Source: Gadus chalcogrammus | Lineage: Eukaryota; Chordata; Actinopteri; Gadiformes; Gadidae | Reading direction: 5' to 3' | NCBI RefSeq assembly: GCF_026213295.1 | Contig: NC_079415.1 | Span: 33,685,313 to 33,749,312, forward strand | Length of the DNA stretch: 64,000 bases | Shown: positions 10,066 through 22,393 of the stretch, in pieces | How positions within the stretch are numbered: position 1 is the stretch's first letter | How the letters are laid out: each line of letters begins with the position of its first letter | Position numbers and translations under genes: made by a program | Notes under the pieces: generated by a model | What the model was told of the DNA's origin: nothing | Seen by the model: the letters and a program-made list of their open reading frames with translations, nothing else | Databases searched by the model: none

Positions 10066-10331
10066 ATTAGTTGTAATTTGTGGCGTATTCAAATAATGTA
10101 TTTTATATCTTATATATAGCCTATATATTTGTTTTGTTAAATGTCATTAAGCCTAATAAGATATATTATGCACAAAGCACTTCGTTATAGAGTGATATAT
10201 TAGTTGTAATTTGGGGCGTATTCAAATAATGTATTTTAGAAATTATACATAGCCTATTTGTTTTGTTAAATGTCATTAAGCCTAATCATGTATGTTATGT
10301 ACAAAGTTCTTCGTTATAGAGTGATATAGTT
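10066..10331. repeat. 133-bp direct duplication, AT-rich
   Basis: Two copies starting at 10,066 and 10,199, each containing ggcgtattcaaataatgtat and gttaaatgtcattaagccta. The rest of 9,842-10,540 shows no gene. Confidence 0.88.
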
Positions 10332-10559
10332 AAATATAAGTGCAACGACTATCAGTCAATTCCATGGTGGTACAAGCGGTAGTGACGCTAGGTTAGTGAC
10401 CAACACGTTGGCTGTTCGACACCCTCCACGGTCAGGTATATATTTGCTATTTTACTCAAACTCATTGACGTAATCGGACCCTTTCATTTTAACATTTTTG
10501 TATGATTTAGTACGACGGTATGATAATCATACGACGTAATGACGGGCAGCGACGCCTGG

Positions 10560-10748
10560 CTGGTATCGGCTGGCTGGCTGCGACGACAGGCCAGCCGCTG
10601 GCTGCTGGCCGCTGGCTGCTGGCCGCTGGCTGCTGGCCGCTGGCTCTGGCTGCTGGCCGCTGGCTGCTGGCCGCTGGCCGCTGGCTGCTGGCCGCTGGCT
10701 GCTGGCCGCTGGCTCTGGCTGCTGGCCGCTGGCCGCTGGCTCTGGCAG
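10560..10748. repeat. GC-rich CTGGCCGCTGG minisatellite
   Basis: About 190 bases of ctggctgctggccgctgg units with irregular order. The open Ala/Trp/Leu-rich frames across it are repeat artefacts. Confidence 0.93.
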
Positions 10749-10760
10749 GCTGACCGACTA

Positions 10761-11395
10761 GGGGGCCGTGTCCACCAAAAGCCTTTTTAAAAGGCGGAGC
10801 GCCTGTCTGCAATGCATTCTCTATGGCAGGACGCGCATGCAGCGCCTTTTAAAAAGCCGCCCGGGGCGGTTAAACGCTCCGCGCGCCTCGCGCTTTTAGA
10901 CGCGCGCCCCAGTTGAAAACAGTTCAACCTTTGAAGAAAAGCGCTCCACATCATCGGCGCTTTTTTCGAACGACCAATCAAAATCGAGGAGGAGGCAAGG
11001 CTAAAAGTATCAACAGAACACAAACGGAAACATGTCGGACGAAAGTTTAATAACAGCTGTGAGTGAGTGTCCGGTCCTGTACGACCTCACGTTAAAGGCG
11101 TATCATGACCAGACAAAGCGCAACCAGGCCACGATTAATGCTGTGGACCCACACTCTCCTCCGGGCAACCACGACAGGCGCAGGGGGATCGTCCGCAGCC
11201 TCCGCCGCACGGCAAGAAGCGCTATTAATCTTGCATTCATTTTCTAATAAAAATGTAGGAGCAACCAGAGAGGACGTTCAGGTGTCAGATGCCAGAAGAT
11301 GGAGCCTACAGATAGAAGCTGTTTATCTATGGATACAAGCAATGACGTAAACGAAAAACGCTTTGTGCGCCTTTTTTGAGCGGCGCTGTCACACT
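10761..11395 (+). mobile_element. Remnant of a DNA transposon with a MADF-type gene
   Basis: Starts gggggccgtgtccaccaaaa, a terminus style I associate with fish Harbinger/ISL2EU-like elements. GC-rich subterminal sequence follows with repeated gcgcc and tttttaaaag motifs. A MADF-like ORF starts at 11,032. The 3' end is uncertain: only a weak inverted match (ggcgccttttttgag type) is visible near 11,360-11,395. Confidence 0.5.
11032..11247 (+). pseudogene. MADF-domain fragment (transposon-derived)
   Basis: The ATG opens MSDESLITAVSECPVLYDLT and KAYHDQTKRNQA, the first helix and strand pattern of a MADF (Myb/SANT-like in Adf-1) domain: acidic start, LI..V...P.LYD, then Y.D...R. MADF proteins accompany Harbinger transposases and bind DNA. 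After about residue 34 the match is lost, and the remaining half of the domain, including its usual Trp, is missing. The element is therefore internally deleted. Confidence 0.6.
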
Positions 11396-11691
11396 AAATT
11401 TGTACAGGCTGCCAAATTTGTACCGGGCGCGTCATCAATACGTAATCCATTCCAAACCTGCCTGCAACAGATGATCGCGTCATCCGTTGCCGGGCAGGTT
11501 TAAAAAAACATTCGCGCCCATGTTGCCAAAGACGAAAGTAACATAATACAGTTAACGTATTGCTAGATAACACTTGTTTTTACTTTATATTTTATTGTAT
11601 TTCATTGTTTAATCAAATTTAGCAAGTAAACTGAGTGTTTAAAGCAGGTCAAGGACGAAATAGCACAATACAGATGACGGATCGCTAGATA

Positions 11692-11719
11692 GAAGGTTCG
11701 CGAATGTTCGCGAACCTTC
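11692..11719. repeat. Perfect 13-bp inverted repeat (hairpin)
   Basis: gaaggttcgcgaa and its exact complement ttcgcgaaccttc, separated by 2 nt. It lies 9 bases before a second, longer perfect hairpin. Confidence 0.95.
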
Positions 11720-11728
11720 ACGTCATCC

Positions 11729-11767
11729 GACGCGATCGTCCGTTGCCAGGCAACGGACGATCGCGTC
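11729..11767. repeat. Perfect 19-bp inverted repeat (hairpin)
   Basis: gacgcgatcgtccgttgcc and its exact complement around a single central A. A related unpaired half (gatcgcgtcatccgttgccg) occurs at about 11,470, so these may be subterminal repeats of an unrecognised element. Confidence 0.95.
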
Positions 11768-12314
11768 ACACCCCCTATCTCCTTCCCCATCCACATTTGC
11801 GTCAAACAGTGTTATGCTTACAACCCATGTAAATAGTTGTGAAATAATGTTCATGTTGTTCGTTACTCTGACCGTTCTGTTTGATATTATGTAATGGATG
11901 TACGTGAATGATTCAGAGCATGTTGCATTTTAAGTGGCAGCGCTTTTGGTATTGTTTCTTTATTTTTCTTGAAGCAATTTTAATGAAAATAAACATAGCC
12001 AAATTACAACCAATAGCTTCAGTCATTGAGGGCAAAAATAGGCCCAATGATTTGACTAATTGGCTTTGCATCCTTTCCTTCTGCTTTTGTAGTCCAAGAC
12101 ATGCTGCCCACCAGCTTTCAAAGTCCAATGCTGCCACTGGTGGATTTGTATCAATTCACATAATGATCCCATCCTGCGATGTTGTAGTTCATCAAAACAC
12201 CCTGAAACAACTTGAGTGTCACATACTTATGCCCAATAGGCCACTATCAGTGCAAGCAGGCCAATGGCAACCAAGCACGCAGTCCTTCCTCCCTCACTTT
12301 AAAAGCTGCCACTG

Positions 12315-12418
<104 letters not shown>

Positions 12419-12686
12419 AGGCACCCCCACACACAGAGAGGCACCCCCACACAGACCAGAAGCGGAAGGGGGTTTGTGGCCCCCACCCTTGCAACCCAGA
12501 CCGTTACCGGAAGTCCCCTTGAATACCCCTATATATATACCCCTATATATATAGTGGGGGTCATTATTAACTACTGTTGTCCATCTCAGGGCTCAGCAGT
12601 GATACATCATGACTCCATCATTAGTCTGAGTAACAGCTGTGTGTGTGTGTGTGTGTGTTGTGTTGAAGCCCAGAGCAGCAGGAGAG

Positions 12687-12785
12687 AGCAGACTCCCCTG
12701 GACCCAGCTGTGTCTCCATGAAGAGTGACCACTCTATGGATCCACCTGTTACCTTTAAAGATGGACGCCCCTCCAGAGAGGAGAG
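12687..12785 (+). CDS. NLR gene A cassette exon 1 (RADSPGPSCVSMKSD type)
   Basis: Encodes RADSPGPSCVSMKSDHSM then DPPVTFKDGRPSREER, ending at donor GAGAG|GTAGGA (phase 2). This Ser/Pro-rich peptide unit is repeated at the N-terminus of many fish NLRC3-like proteins. Its function is unknown. The start given is the AG|A site that keeps phase 2. The AG in gaagcccag (12,671-12,673) is stronger by position but would put the exon out of frame, so the real acceptor is unresolved. A TG run lies just upstream of the acceptor. Confidence 0.7.
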
Positions 12786-12878
12786 GTAGGAGTTTCAAAC
12801 AGACGATGAAAACAGACGGGTTTGTTGTTATCAGACTACTGATACTGATGTTTACAGGTCAGGAGGAAACAATAGATT

Positions 12879-13000
<122 letters not shown>

Positions 13001-13322
13001 CAGACTCCCCTGGACCCAGCGATCAAATTAATGAAATTAATATTAAGACGACTTGTAGCAGACTTTACAGGTTTAATGTTTAAAGGTTCAATGTCTTTCA
13101 AACGGCCCATTTATTGAATCTGTTTGAATTTAACTTTGGTGGTGAAGTGATTTGTTGAAACAAATTATCCATGAAGAATAACACAGGTCTGCGTAGAAAT
13201 GTAGAAACTGACTGCTCTATTTTCTATGTTAGCTAAAAACATTGTGAATAAACACTCTATGCACAGTATGAAGGGTTCTTAGTGTGTTTTTACGTCAACA
13301 TGTAAGTGCTTAAGTGCCATAA

Positions 13323-13354
13323 CATCTTTTTCTGCCCCCCCCCCCCCCCCCCCC
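13323..13354. repeat. Poly-C tract
   Basis: A C run of about 18 bases within an intronic region repeated around 14,160 and 24,690, where the tract is short or absent. It is a likely hotspot for sequencing error. Confidence 0.8.
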
Positions 13355-13490
13355 CTTAAATTTCCATTTCAATAAGATGACAAAGATTATTGAAATCAAA
13401 AGTCATGAGAAAGTAGTTGAGTAGCCCTGCAATAAATGATCAAATGAAACGACATCCACAAGTCCTAACTTGATGGTTCTTGTTTTTCAG

Positions 13491-13604
13491 AAGGAGGCAG
13501 GAGAGAGCAGACTCCCCTGGACCCAGCTGTGTCTCCATGAAGAGTGACTGGTCTATGGGTATACCTGTTACCTTTAAAGATGGACGGCCCTCCAGAGAGG
13601 AGAG
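13491..13604 (+). CDS. NLR gene A cassette exon 2
   Basis: The acceptor tgtttttcag ends at 13,490. The exon is 114 nt (38 codons), starts and ends in phase 2, and is open. It encodes RRQERADSPGPSCVSMKSD, then WSMGIPVTFKDGRPSREER, with donor GAG|GTAGGA. The symmetric phase means it can be added or skipped without changing the frame. This copy defines the exon boundary best of all the cassettes. Confidence 0.8.
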
Positions 13605-13698
13605 GTAGGAGTTTCAAACAGACGATGAAAACAGACCGGTTTGTTGTTATCAGACTCTACTGATGCTGATGTTTACAGCTCAGGAGGAAACAATAGAT

Positions 13699-13856
13699 TG
13701 TGTGTGTGTGCGCGTGTGTGTGTGTGTGTGTGTGTGTGCGTTTGCGTGTGCGTGTCCGTGTACGTGCATGTGTGTGTGTGTGTGTGCATGTGTGTGTGTG
13801 TGTGTGTGCGTTGAAGCCCAGAGCAGCAGGAGAGAGCAGACTCCCCTGGACCCAGC
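13699..13856. repeat. (TG)n microsatellite plus truncated cassette exon
   Basis: TG run with GC, TTTG and TCCG interruptions, followed by gttgaagcccagagcagcag and a cassette exon that stops after ctggacccag. Truncation is the same as at 12,997. Confidence 0.88.
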
Positions 13857-14325
13857 GATCAAATTAATGAAATTAATATTAAGACGACTTGTAGCAGACT
13901 TTACAGGTTTAATGTTTAAAGGTTCAATGTCTTTCAAGCGGCCCATTTATTGAATCAGTTTTAATTTATCTTTGGAGGTGAAGTGATTTCTTGAAACCAA
14001 TTATCCGTGAAGAATAACACAGGTCTGTGTAGAAATGTAGAAACTGACTGCTCTATTTTCTATGTTAGCTAAACACATTGTGAATAAACACTCTATGCAC
14101 AGTATGAAGGGTACTTGGTGTGTTTTTATGTCAACATGTAAGTGCTTAAATGCCATAATAACTTTTTCTACTTTTTCTAAATTTCCATTTCAACAAGCTG
14201 ACAAAGATTATTGAAATCAAAAGTCATGAGTTAGTAGTTGAGTAGCCCTGCAATAAATGATCAAATGAAACGACATCCACAAATCCTAACTTCCACAAAT
14301 CCACAAATCCTAACTTGTTTTTCAG

Positions 14326-14439
14326 AAGGAGGCAGGAGAGAGCAGACTCCCCTGGACCCAGCTGTGTCTCCATGAAGAGTGACCACTCTATGGGTATACC
14401 TGTTACCTTTAAAGATGGACGCCCCTCCAGAGAGGAGAG
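14326..14439 (+). CDS. NLR gene A cassette exon 3
   Basis: 114 nt between ttttcag (ends 14,325) and GAG|GTAGGA (GT at 14,440). It is open, phase 2-2, and differs from cassette exon 2 mainly at one residue pair (DHSM instead of DWSM). Exons 2 and 3 with their introns form a tandem duplication of about 830 bp, with flanking text repeated from about 12,660-13,490 to 13,500-14,325. Confidence 0.8.
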
Positions 14440-14515
14440 GTAGGAGTTTCAAACAGACGATGAAAACAGACCGGTTTGTTGTTATCAGACTCTACTGATA
14501 CTGATGTTTACAGGG

Positions 14516-15815
14516 CCCAGTTTACCGAAAGCATCGTTAGCCTAAGTGGATCGTGAAGTGCGTCGTACGAGCATCGTACAGTTTTCACAGCGTTTCCCAA
14601 AAGCATCGTTGGTAACGAACGTCGTGAAACCGCTCGTAGCTAACGAGGACTCTCGGGGTACTCGTAGGACGCTAAGAGCATCGTTAGCCTACTTTAGCCT
14701 CAGTGGCGTCACCAGCGGACCTTCCGTGTATTGGATGCGTTTTATTAAACACATCCAATACCACGGAATGCCAGCTTGAGCCATTTCGCAACCAAAAACA
14801 GTGGTTACCGCCGATATATTACTCAAAGACTACTGTTAGATTTAAACAGCAAAGATAGAGACATGTTAGAAGTCAACAACAACATCATTAATTGCAGCAA
14901 TTAAAAATTCCATAAATACATGCGCAGCCGAAATGTACCGATCAAACGCCACGTCACAAGGCATATAATAAAGTCAAATGATTCCATCGCTCTGGTTAAA
15001 ATGTCCTCATATTGATCAATGACAGAAGACATTGGCTACTAGACATGCATCATGCTGAGTCCAGCGGGTGTCTGAGAATTTCTGCAGGCGTTTTTTGTGG
15101 CGATTGTTTGCATTAAGCACTGTAGGCGCTTCGGTGAGGCTGTGATGAAATCCACTATTTATTGGACCCTGTCTAGACAGTAACGAACATCCCTGACCAT
15201 AGTTAATCGCGTTTTTAGTCTCCACTCAGACGTGAACTCATTATTGCATGCGGGTGTCTTCATTCATAAAAAAATAAAACATTCGGGAGTATGCAATAAT
15301 ACAAATGATTCTAAAGAGGTCAGAGACTCCGTGCACAGCCCCGCCTTCCCCAGTGAACCCAGAAACCCTGCGCCGTGACAAACGGGGGATTTGACCCCCT
15401 CGGTTTGACACAGGAAACTTGAGATAAGAAGGTGAAATCGCCGGGCGTGCCAATAAGCTGCGACCGAACCGGCTCGGCAGTGTAGAAAGACCTATAGCCA
15501 GGGTTCGAGTTAGGTGGGAGGCAGTGGGAGCTGAGCTCCGAGAGAGGTCTGGCTCCCATGAAAGCAGCAAACTCAAATATCTGTGGGGGTCTCTGAAAAT
15601 ACAGCAGCATAATATTGTTATTACAAAGAAAGCTATTTTCCCTTCCACATGCAGAGTTATATTGACGTTAAGTGGGACAATAGAAGGGCCCATGCAAGTG
15701 AACGGAGCGTTCCATGGCATTGAGAAGAGCCGTGTCATGATAGCCCATATATCATGCCCCCCCCCCCCCGTCAAAATTCAGCACAAGGCCGGTACGGTCC
15801 CTCCCCCCCGTTAAC
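14516..15815. mobile_element. Interspersed repeat inserted in intron (copy in block A)
   Basis: After ctgatgtttacag the paralogous intron text of block C is replaced by sequence starting ggcccagtttaccgaaagca. This holds several copies of gcatcgttagcc and gagcatcgtac, typical of subterminal repeats of a DNA transposon. The same sequence lies in block B at 25,508-26,865, so insertion preceded the A/B duplication. Its right end is unclear. 15,300-15,780 (cagaaaccctgcgcc, aaatatctgtgggggtctct) may be a second repeat. No transposase was seen. Confidence 0.5.
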
Positions 15816-15818
15816 AAC

Positions 15819-15928
<110 letters not shown>

Positions 15929-15936
15929 CCTCACAG

Positions 15937-16000
15937 ACCACACCAGAATAATTTAAAGGTTACCTGGCCTGTACAGAAGCATCAAACAGAGCTGATCAAG
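15937..16000 (+). pseudogene. NLR gene A linker exon (decayed)
   Basis: Lies between tcctcacag and donor AAG|GTGTGT and corresponds to 27,002-27,068 and 48,504-48,574. Its 3' end still encodes HQTELIK, but the 5' half contains aataatttaaagg, where the family has a gtcaaaaggttacc-type sequence. This introduces a stop in the family frame. The exon is probably non-functional as read. Confidence 0.65.
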
Positions 16001-16185
16001 GTGTGTATATGTCCACCAAGACATCTGACTTCATCTCTACATGAACATTAGAAAGCATCTCTTGTGGTCCTAATAGTCTCCAGGCTTCCCTCTTTAGACC
16101 AGCGGGACGTGAATCCAGGACAGATGCTTCTGATGTCCTCAGTGAGTTCAGAGTAAAGTTCTCCTTGATGTTTGTTCTGTTCCAG

Positions 16186-16409
16186 AGGGCTGAGGAGAAC
16201 GCACACGCTTTCCTAGACAAGGAGCTGAAGAAGCTCTGGAGGGATCTCTTCTCAGATTACCCACAATGCTCAGAGGGTCAGGGGAGGAGGAGGAGTTGGA
16301 TGCTAAGAACGAGGAGCAGAGGAGGGCGCCATAGAGGGAGTGGTGGACATCACAAAGCTCTGCCTGATGGAGATGAACCAGGAGGAACTGGCCGACACAC
16401 TGTGGGGCG
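16186..16409 (+). pseudogene. NLR gene A pre-FISNA exon (frameshifted)
   Basis: Acceptor ctgttccag, donor GGGGCG|GTAAG. It encodes RAEENAHAFLDKELKKLWRD then LFSDYPQCSE. At about 16,272 (gagggtcaggggagg) and again near 16,325 (gagggcgccatag) single bases appear to be missing relative to the family. The end is back in the right frame (LCLMEMNQEELADTLWG). In this family the segment is a helical lead-in to FISNA, reminiscent of a death-fold-adjacent linker. Its function is not established. Confidence 0.7.
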
Positions 16410-16611
16410 GTAAGAGACTCTTATTTTGAAAACAGAGGAGACAATTATTTTGAAGCGCAGAAGACTCTTATCTTGAAAACAATGAAAATGTATATTATAA
16501 AGAGTAGTATGAGACTCTTATTTGTTCTGTTCAGACTAAATAACATAATACAATTTAGTGTTAAGAGATTTCTTCATTTATAATTCATCAATGTGGAGAT
16601 ATCTTTCTTCT

Positions 16612-16955
16612 TGGGGGTTTAATGGTTTGATCCAGATACGAACGGTTATTGTCGGTCGATCAGGTTAAATGGTTTGATCCAGATATGTAGGGTTATTGTG
16701 GGGGTATCAGGTTAAATGGTTTGATCGTTATGCAGGGTTATTGTGGGGGTTTCATGTTAAATGGTTTGGTCCAGATATATAGGGTTATTGTGGTTCGATC
16801 AGGTTAATGGTTTGGTCCAGATATGTAGGGTTATTGTAGGAGTATCAGGTTAAATGATTTGATCCAGATATTCAGTGTTATTGTGGGGTATGAAGTTAAA
16901 TGGTTTGATCCAGATATGAAAGGTTATGGTGCGTCCATCAGGATAAAGAATGTTA
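16612..16955. repeat. ~45-bp intronic minisatellite (block A)
   Basis: About seven imperfect units with the motif tggtttgatccagatat followed by ggttattgt. The same array lies before the NACHT exon in block B (27,680-28,015) and block C (49,190-49,480), with different unit number. Confidence 0.88.
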
Positions 16956-17277
16956 AACAATAATTGCCAAATCAACAGCAGAATAACTATAAGTGGAATA
17001 AGTGGAAGAGATGCATCACTATCTTGTTATATCAGCATATGAAGTTAATTTCAACTGATTCACTATCATTGTTATTATCATTAGACCAATTTTTCTGTGT
17101 AAATAACAAACAAAAAAGAAAAAAATATGTATCCATTCCTTGTTACGACCAGCTTCTCGAACCACAAGTAATGAAGTCAGTAAATACTATGAAGTTGATC
17201 ATTTTTCAGGAAATATTAACATGCTTCAAGTTATGTCACCATCCACTAGCTGATGTCTTCTCTTCATTCCCATGTAG

Positions 17278-19086
17278 GATCTGCTGCTGTTGAGTGCCAA
17301 CATAAAATAAAGTCTCATTTGAAGAAGAAGTTAAAGTGTGTGTCTGAGGGAATCCCTAAAGCAGAAATCCAACAGGTCTGAATGACTTCTACACAGAGCT
17401 CTTCATCACAGAGAGAGGCAGTGGAGAGGTTAACAAAGAGCATGAGGTCAGACTGATTGAAACAGCTTCCAGGAAACCAGCCAAGGAAGAAACACCAATC
17501 AACTGTGAAGACATCTTTAAACCCTTACCTGGACGAGATCAACCAATCAGAACAATAATGACAACTGGAGTGGCCGGCATTGGTAAAACCATCGTAACAC
17601 AAAAGTTCACTCTGGACTGGGCTGAAGGCAAAGCCAACCACGACATACACTTCACATTTCTCTTAACTTTCAGAGAGCTGAATTTACTGAAAGAGAGAGA
17701 GTTTAGCTTGGTGGAACTTCTTCATCACTTCTTTATTGTGACCAAAGAAGCAGGAATCTGCAGATATGAACGGTTCAAAGTTCTCTTCATCTTGGATGGT
17801 CTGGATGAGTGTCGACTTCCTCTGGACTTCCAGAACAACCCGATCTGGACTGATGTCAAAGAGCCGTCCTTGGTGGACGTGCTGCTGACAAACCTCATCA
17901 GGGGCGACCTGCTTCTCTCCGCTCGCATCTGGATAACCACACGCCCTGCGGCAGCCAATCGGATCCCTGCTGAGTGTGTTGACATGGTGCACAGAGGTGG
18001 GGGGTTCACTGACCACAGAAGGAGGAGTACTTCAGGAAGAGATTCAGAGAGCAGACGCATGGTGCCAACACAAGCCTCGTCCCACGTCATAAATCACGAA
18101 GCCTCCACATCATGTTCACATCCCAGTCTTCTGTTGGATCATGCGACAAGTTCTGGAGGAACATCTTAATAAATCCCAGATAGAAGAATGCCCAAGACCG
18201 TGACTCGAATGTACAGCTACTTCCTTTGGGTTCGAGTCGATACAGGGGGACAGTAAGTACCATGGGAGAGCTGAAACAGTATCCATACTGGGGTCTAGAG
18301 AGCAGGAAGATTATTGTTTCTTTGGGAAACTGGCTTTTAACCATCTGGGAAAAGGCAACCTGGATCTTTACGAGGCAGAACCTGGCAGAGTGTTACATCG
18401 ATAGCAAGCGCAGCTCAGTGTACTCAGGGAGTGTTCACAAGAGATTTAAAAGGAGATGTGGGATGTACCAGGACAAGGTGTTCTGCTTGTGCCATCTGAG
18501 CTCCAGGAATTTCTGGCTGGCCCGTTAGGGTCTTTCCTGGCCTTCATCACGATGGGTCAATCTGCGCTCAGAAGAACACCACACTTCTGTTGAAAGATAA
18601 ACTCCGCCTCCTCTAACCAGAGTGCTGTGACAAGGCCCTTACAGAAGTGAGAACGGGACAACTGGACTGTTCCGACCGCTTCCTCCTGGGCCTCTCTCTG
18701 GAGACCAATCAGAGTGTCCTACAGGTCTGCTCGGGACAGACAGGAACTAAGCTCACTGACCGATACAAAAACCATGTCTTACAGACAAGAGTAAGATAGA
18801 TGGAGATCTACCCGCCAGAGAGAAGCAGCCAATCTGTTCCCACTGGCTGAATGAGCTGAACGACGTTCTCTAGTGAAGGAGAGCGAACAGTACCTGACAT
18901 CAGAAGTCTCTCAAGAAAACGGAAAATCTCTCGTCTCTTGCTCAACTGTCCAGCTTCTGGCCTTCAGCGCTACTGAACATCAGAAGAGGAGCTGGGGACT
19001 GGTTTGACCTGAAGAAATACTCTGCTTCAGAGGAGGGTCTTCTTGAGGCTGCTGCCAGTGTCAAGCCTCGTAAAACATCTGCTGTA
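17278..19086 (+). pseudogene. NLR gene A FISNA-NACHT exon, several frameshifts
   Basis: Acceptor catgtag; the end corresponds to ctgctgtaggttcac. FISNA text begins SAAVECQHKIKSHLKKKLKC. A missing base near 17,362 then breaks the frame. The frame from 17,558 is open for about 145 codons: Walker A GVAGIGKT (17,567-17,590), LDWAEGKANHDIHF, and Walker B-like [13 protein letters not shown] (about 17,787-17,826). It is lost near 17,995 (gtggggggttc), and more indels follow through 19,080. The intact paralogue is 49,809-51,576. As read it cannot give a full NACHT protein. Clustering of single-base indels in 18.0-19.1 kb may reflect poor consensus rather than evolution. Confidence 0.85.
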
Positions 19087-19509
19087 GGTTCACTAATAAC
19101 GTATTACAATACACACTACACAATATAAATATAACTGGAATATAAGGTTAAAATATATGCAAAAATCCCTGTAGGTTTATAACAACATGTGTTACTGTTC
19201 TACTCATAACATAATTAACATACTAGTTACATTATACATAACATCTCTTTTGTCCTATGGACGTATAATGTATTGCAGTACACGCAAGAGAATATTCAGA
19301 ACAATAGAATATAGAAGAAGTATCCGTTCAAAAAACATTTTCAATCCCAAATAAATAACTATTTAACATTGAATATATAATGAAAATGTATCCATCTAAT
19401 TATTTAGTAATTTTTGGTAAACCAATAACATTCTTCATTATGGAATAAATTAAAGATTTCTGTTGTTTTGATCGCAGTTCCTAACATGTTGTGTTCATTG
19501 TGTGTAAAG

Positions 19510-19683
19510 GCTCAATGGCTGTCATCTGTCAGAGAGATGCTGTGAAGCTCTGGCCTCAGTTCTCAGCTCCAACTCCTGTTGTCTGAGAGAGCTGGATCTG
19601 AGTACCAATGATCTGCAGGATTCAGGAGTGAAGCTGCTCTCTGCTGGACTGGGGAGTCCACACTGTACACTGGAAACTCTCAG
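19510..19683 (+). CDS. NLR gene A LRR exon 1
   Basis: 174 nt, phase 2-2, between gtgtgtaaag and CTCAG|GTCAG. It encodes [20 protein letters not shown], one and a half to two leucine-rich repeats of the ribonuclease-inhibitor type ([19 protein letters not shown]). LRRs of NLRs are the ligand-sensing and autoinhibitory part. The exon is intact even though the NACHT exon upstream is broken. Introns on both sides (19,087-19,509 and 19,684-20,956) show no other gene. Confidence 0.85.
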
Positions 19684-20956
19684 GTCAGTTTCACTCAATG
19701 TGCAAAACAGTTACAAATAAATGTAAAAGTCAGAGTTATATAACTAATCTTATCTCAGTACCTGTGATGACCACATTCAAGACTTTCATATCATATAAAG
19801 GCTACCCCTTGTTGTTGAGGTGGATATTGAAATCCATCCATATGCTTGCAAATCTTTAATTATAAATATAAACCCAAAACATAACGATAGTGTCCCCTGT
19901 ATACAGGATGTTGATGGTAGAGAGCAGGGTGAAATATAGGGGGTCCTGGGAGGGTCAGAGACCCCTAGTTGGATGCCTAAGACTTCCTGAAAGCCACAAC
20001 AGCAACAATTTCATAAAAATGATTTGAAACCTGCAATAGTCAAACAAAATGTATTTTTAAAAGCTTAATATGTCCAGTATTCATTAGTAAACGCACAAAA
20101 CTATATTCACACTACTGAATAGGTGTTCAGAAAGATATTTTAAAGATGTGTAACCCCGGGTGAAGAGACTAACTTAAAAAAGCTCTTTATGTATACATAA
20201 GTTATTGTTGATAGTATTATATTGATACATCAATAATTAGTCTTTTTCATTATTAATATAAGTCAACTCACTATTAGGATTATATTTTTTAACCTTGCTC
20301 AGACATTTGGATTTATATTGATGCTATTTGGGATTCACAACCAATAGGATTGGGTGATATCGAGACTTCGGGTTCATCTGGGGAAGGGGTGAGATTGAGA
20401 GGTCACGATGGTGAGCGGGAGAAAAGAGAGAGGAGAGAGGGAGAGACAAGGAGGAGAGTTCTTTATGCTCTCTAGAGATCGCCCAGCTAAATGATGTTTC
20501 GGACACATTTACTTCTTAGTTGTTTGACGGTTAAAGGACGACGGAGAGAGTTTATGTGGGGGCCGGTTGTTATTGGTGTTCTGTTTGTGTCGGGGATGTT
20601 GTGGACGGAAACCTCAAGTCTTTCTTCTCCACTCCTATAATGGTACCGGGACTTTTTATGTTGGTATAATGTGTATGTTGTATAACATTATTATTATGAT
20701 TGTCATGTAGTCAGACAGTAAAGTGCGGTTTAGAGTCGTTTCGTAAAGTTTAATAACAACCTATTAATACAATTGTATGCTTAAGTGAAGTATAATGATA
20801 ATTGTTGTTTGATAATTTAACATCTGTGTGAAATCTTTCTTAATATTTAAGATCCAGGTTATTCGTAGTATTTATTTCATGTATTTAAAAAAACTGTTTA
20901 AAATTCTCCTATAATTTAACTACAGTTCCTAACAGGTTGTGTTTATTTGTGTGAAG

Positions 20957-21117
20957 GCTCAATGGCTGTCATCTGTCAGAGGAATGCTGTGAAGCTCTGG
21001 CCTCAGTTCTCAGCTCCAACTCCTCTAGTCTGAAAAAGCTGACCTGAGTACCAATGATCTGCAGGATTCAGGAGTGAAGCTGCTCTCTGCTGGACTGGGG
21101 AGTCCGCACTGTACACT
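20957..21117 (+). pseudogene. NLR gene A LRR exon 2, cut by assembly gap
   Basis: Follows acceptor gtgtgaag. It matches the other LRR exons but has lost two bases near 21,042 (gctgacctgag instead of gctggacctgag type), and its last bases run into the N gap. The true exon 3' end is not in this sequence. Confidence 0.75.
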
Positions 21118-21217
21118 NNNNNNNNNNNNNNNNNNNNNNNNNNNNNNNNNNNNNNNNNNNNNNNNNNNNNNNNNNNNNNNNNNNNNNNNNNNNNNNNNNN
21201 NNNNNNNNNNNNNNNNN
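21118..21217. other. Assembly gap (100 N)
   Basis: Exactly 100 N, the conventional length for a gap of unknown size. The left side is NLR exon sequence; the right side (attgcctcaaatc) is unrelated to what follows the same exon in block B. The remaining exons of gene A are presumably lost or unplaced here. Confidence 0.98.
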
Positions 21218-22182
<965 letters not shown>

Positions 22183-22393
22183 TACAATTAGGGCATTTAG
22201 CAGACGCTTTTTCCAAAGCGACTTACATCGGTTAATACACACATTGACACACCGACGGCAGAGTCAACCATGCAAGGCGACAGTTTGGGTTAACTTGCTC
22301 AGGGACACGTCAACACTCAGCCAGGAGGAGCTGGGGATCGAACTAGCAACCTTTGGGTTACAAGACAACTGCTCTACCTCCTGAGCTAAGCCG
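22183..22393 (-). mobile_element. tRNA-derived SINE-like repeat (more complete copy)
   Basis: On the minus strand it starts GGCTTAGCTCAGGAGGTAGA, a good tRNA D-arm with A box (22,377-22,388). An anticodon-loop-like CTTGTAA and GCTAGTTCGATCC (B box, 22,335-22,347) follow, then a body containing the conserved TTGGAAAAAGCGTCTGCTAA. The head resembles a tRNA-Thr(TGT)-like sequence. The tail ends in the widely dispersed teleost core also seen at 2,301 and 6,796. It is a retroposed repeat, not a tRNA gene: acceptor-stem pairing is not evident and the tail is fused. Confidence 0.75.

Noticed and set aside
22330..22393. tRNA-Thr-like gene on the minus strand
   Set aside because: A and B boxes are present, but the acceptor stem does not pair and it is fused to a dispersed repeat body. 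A SINE head, not a tRNA gene.
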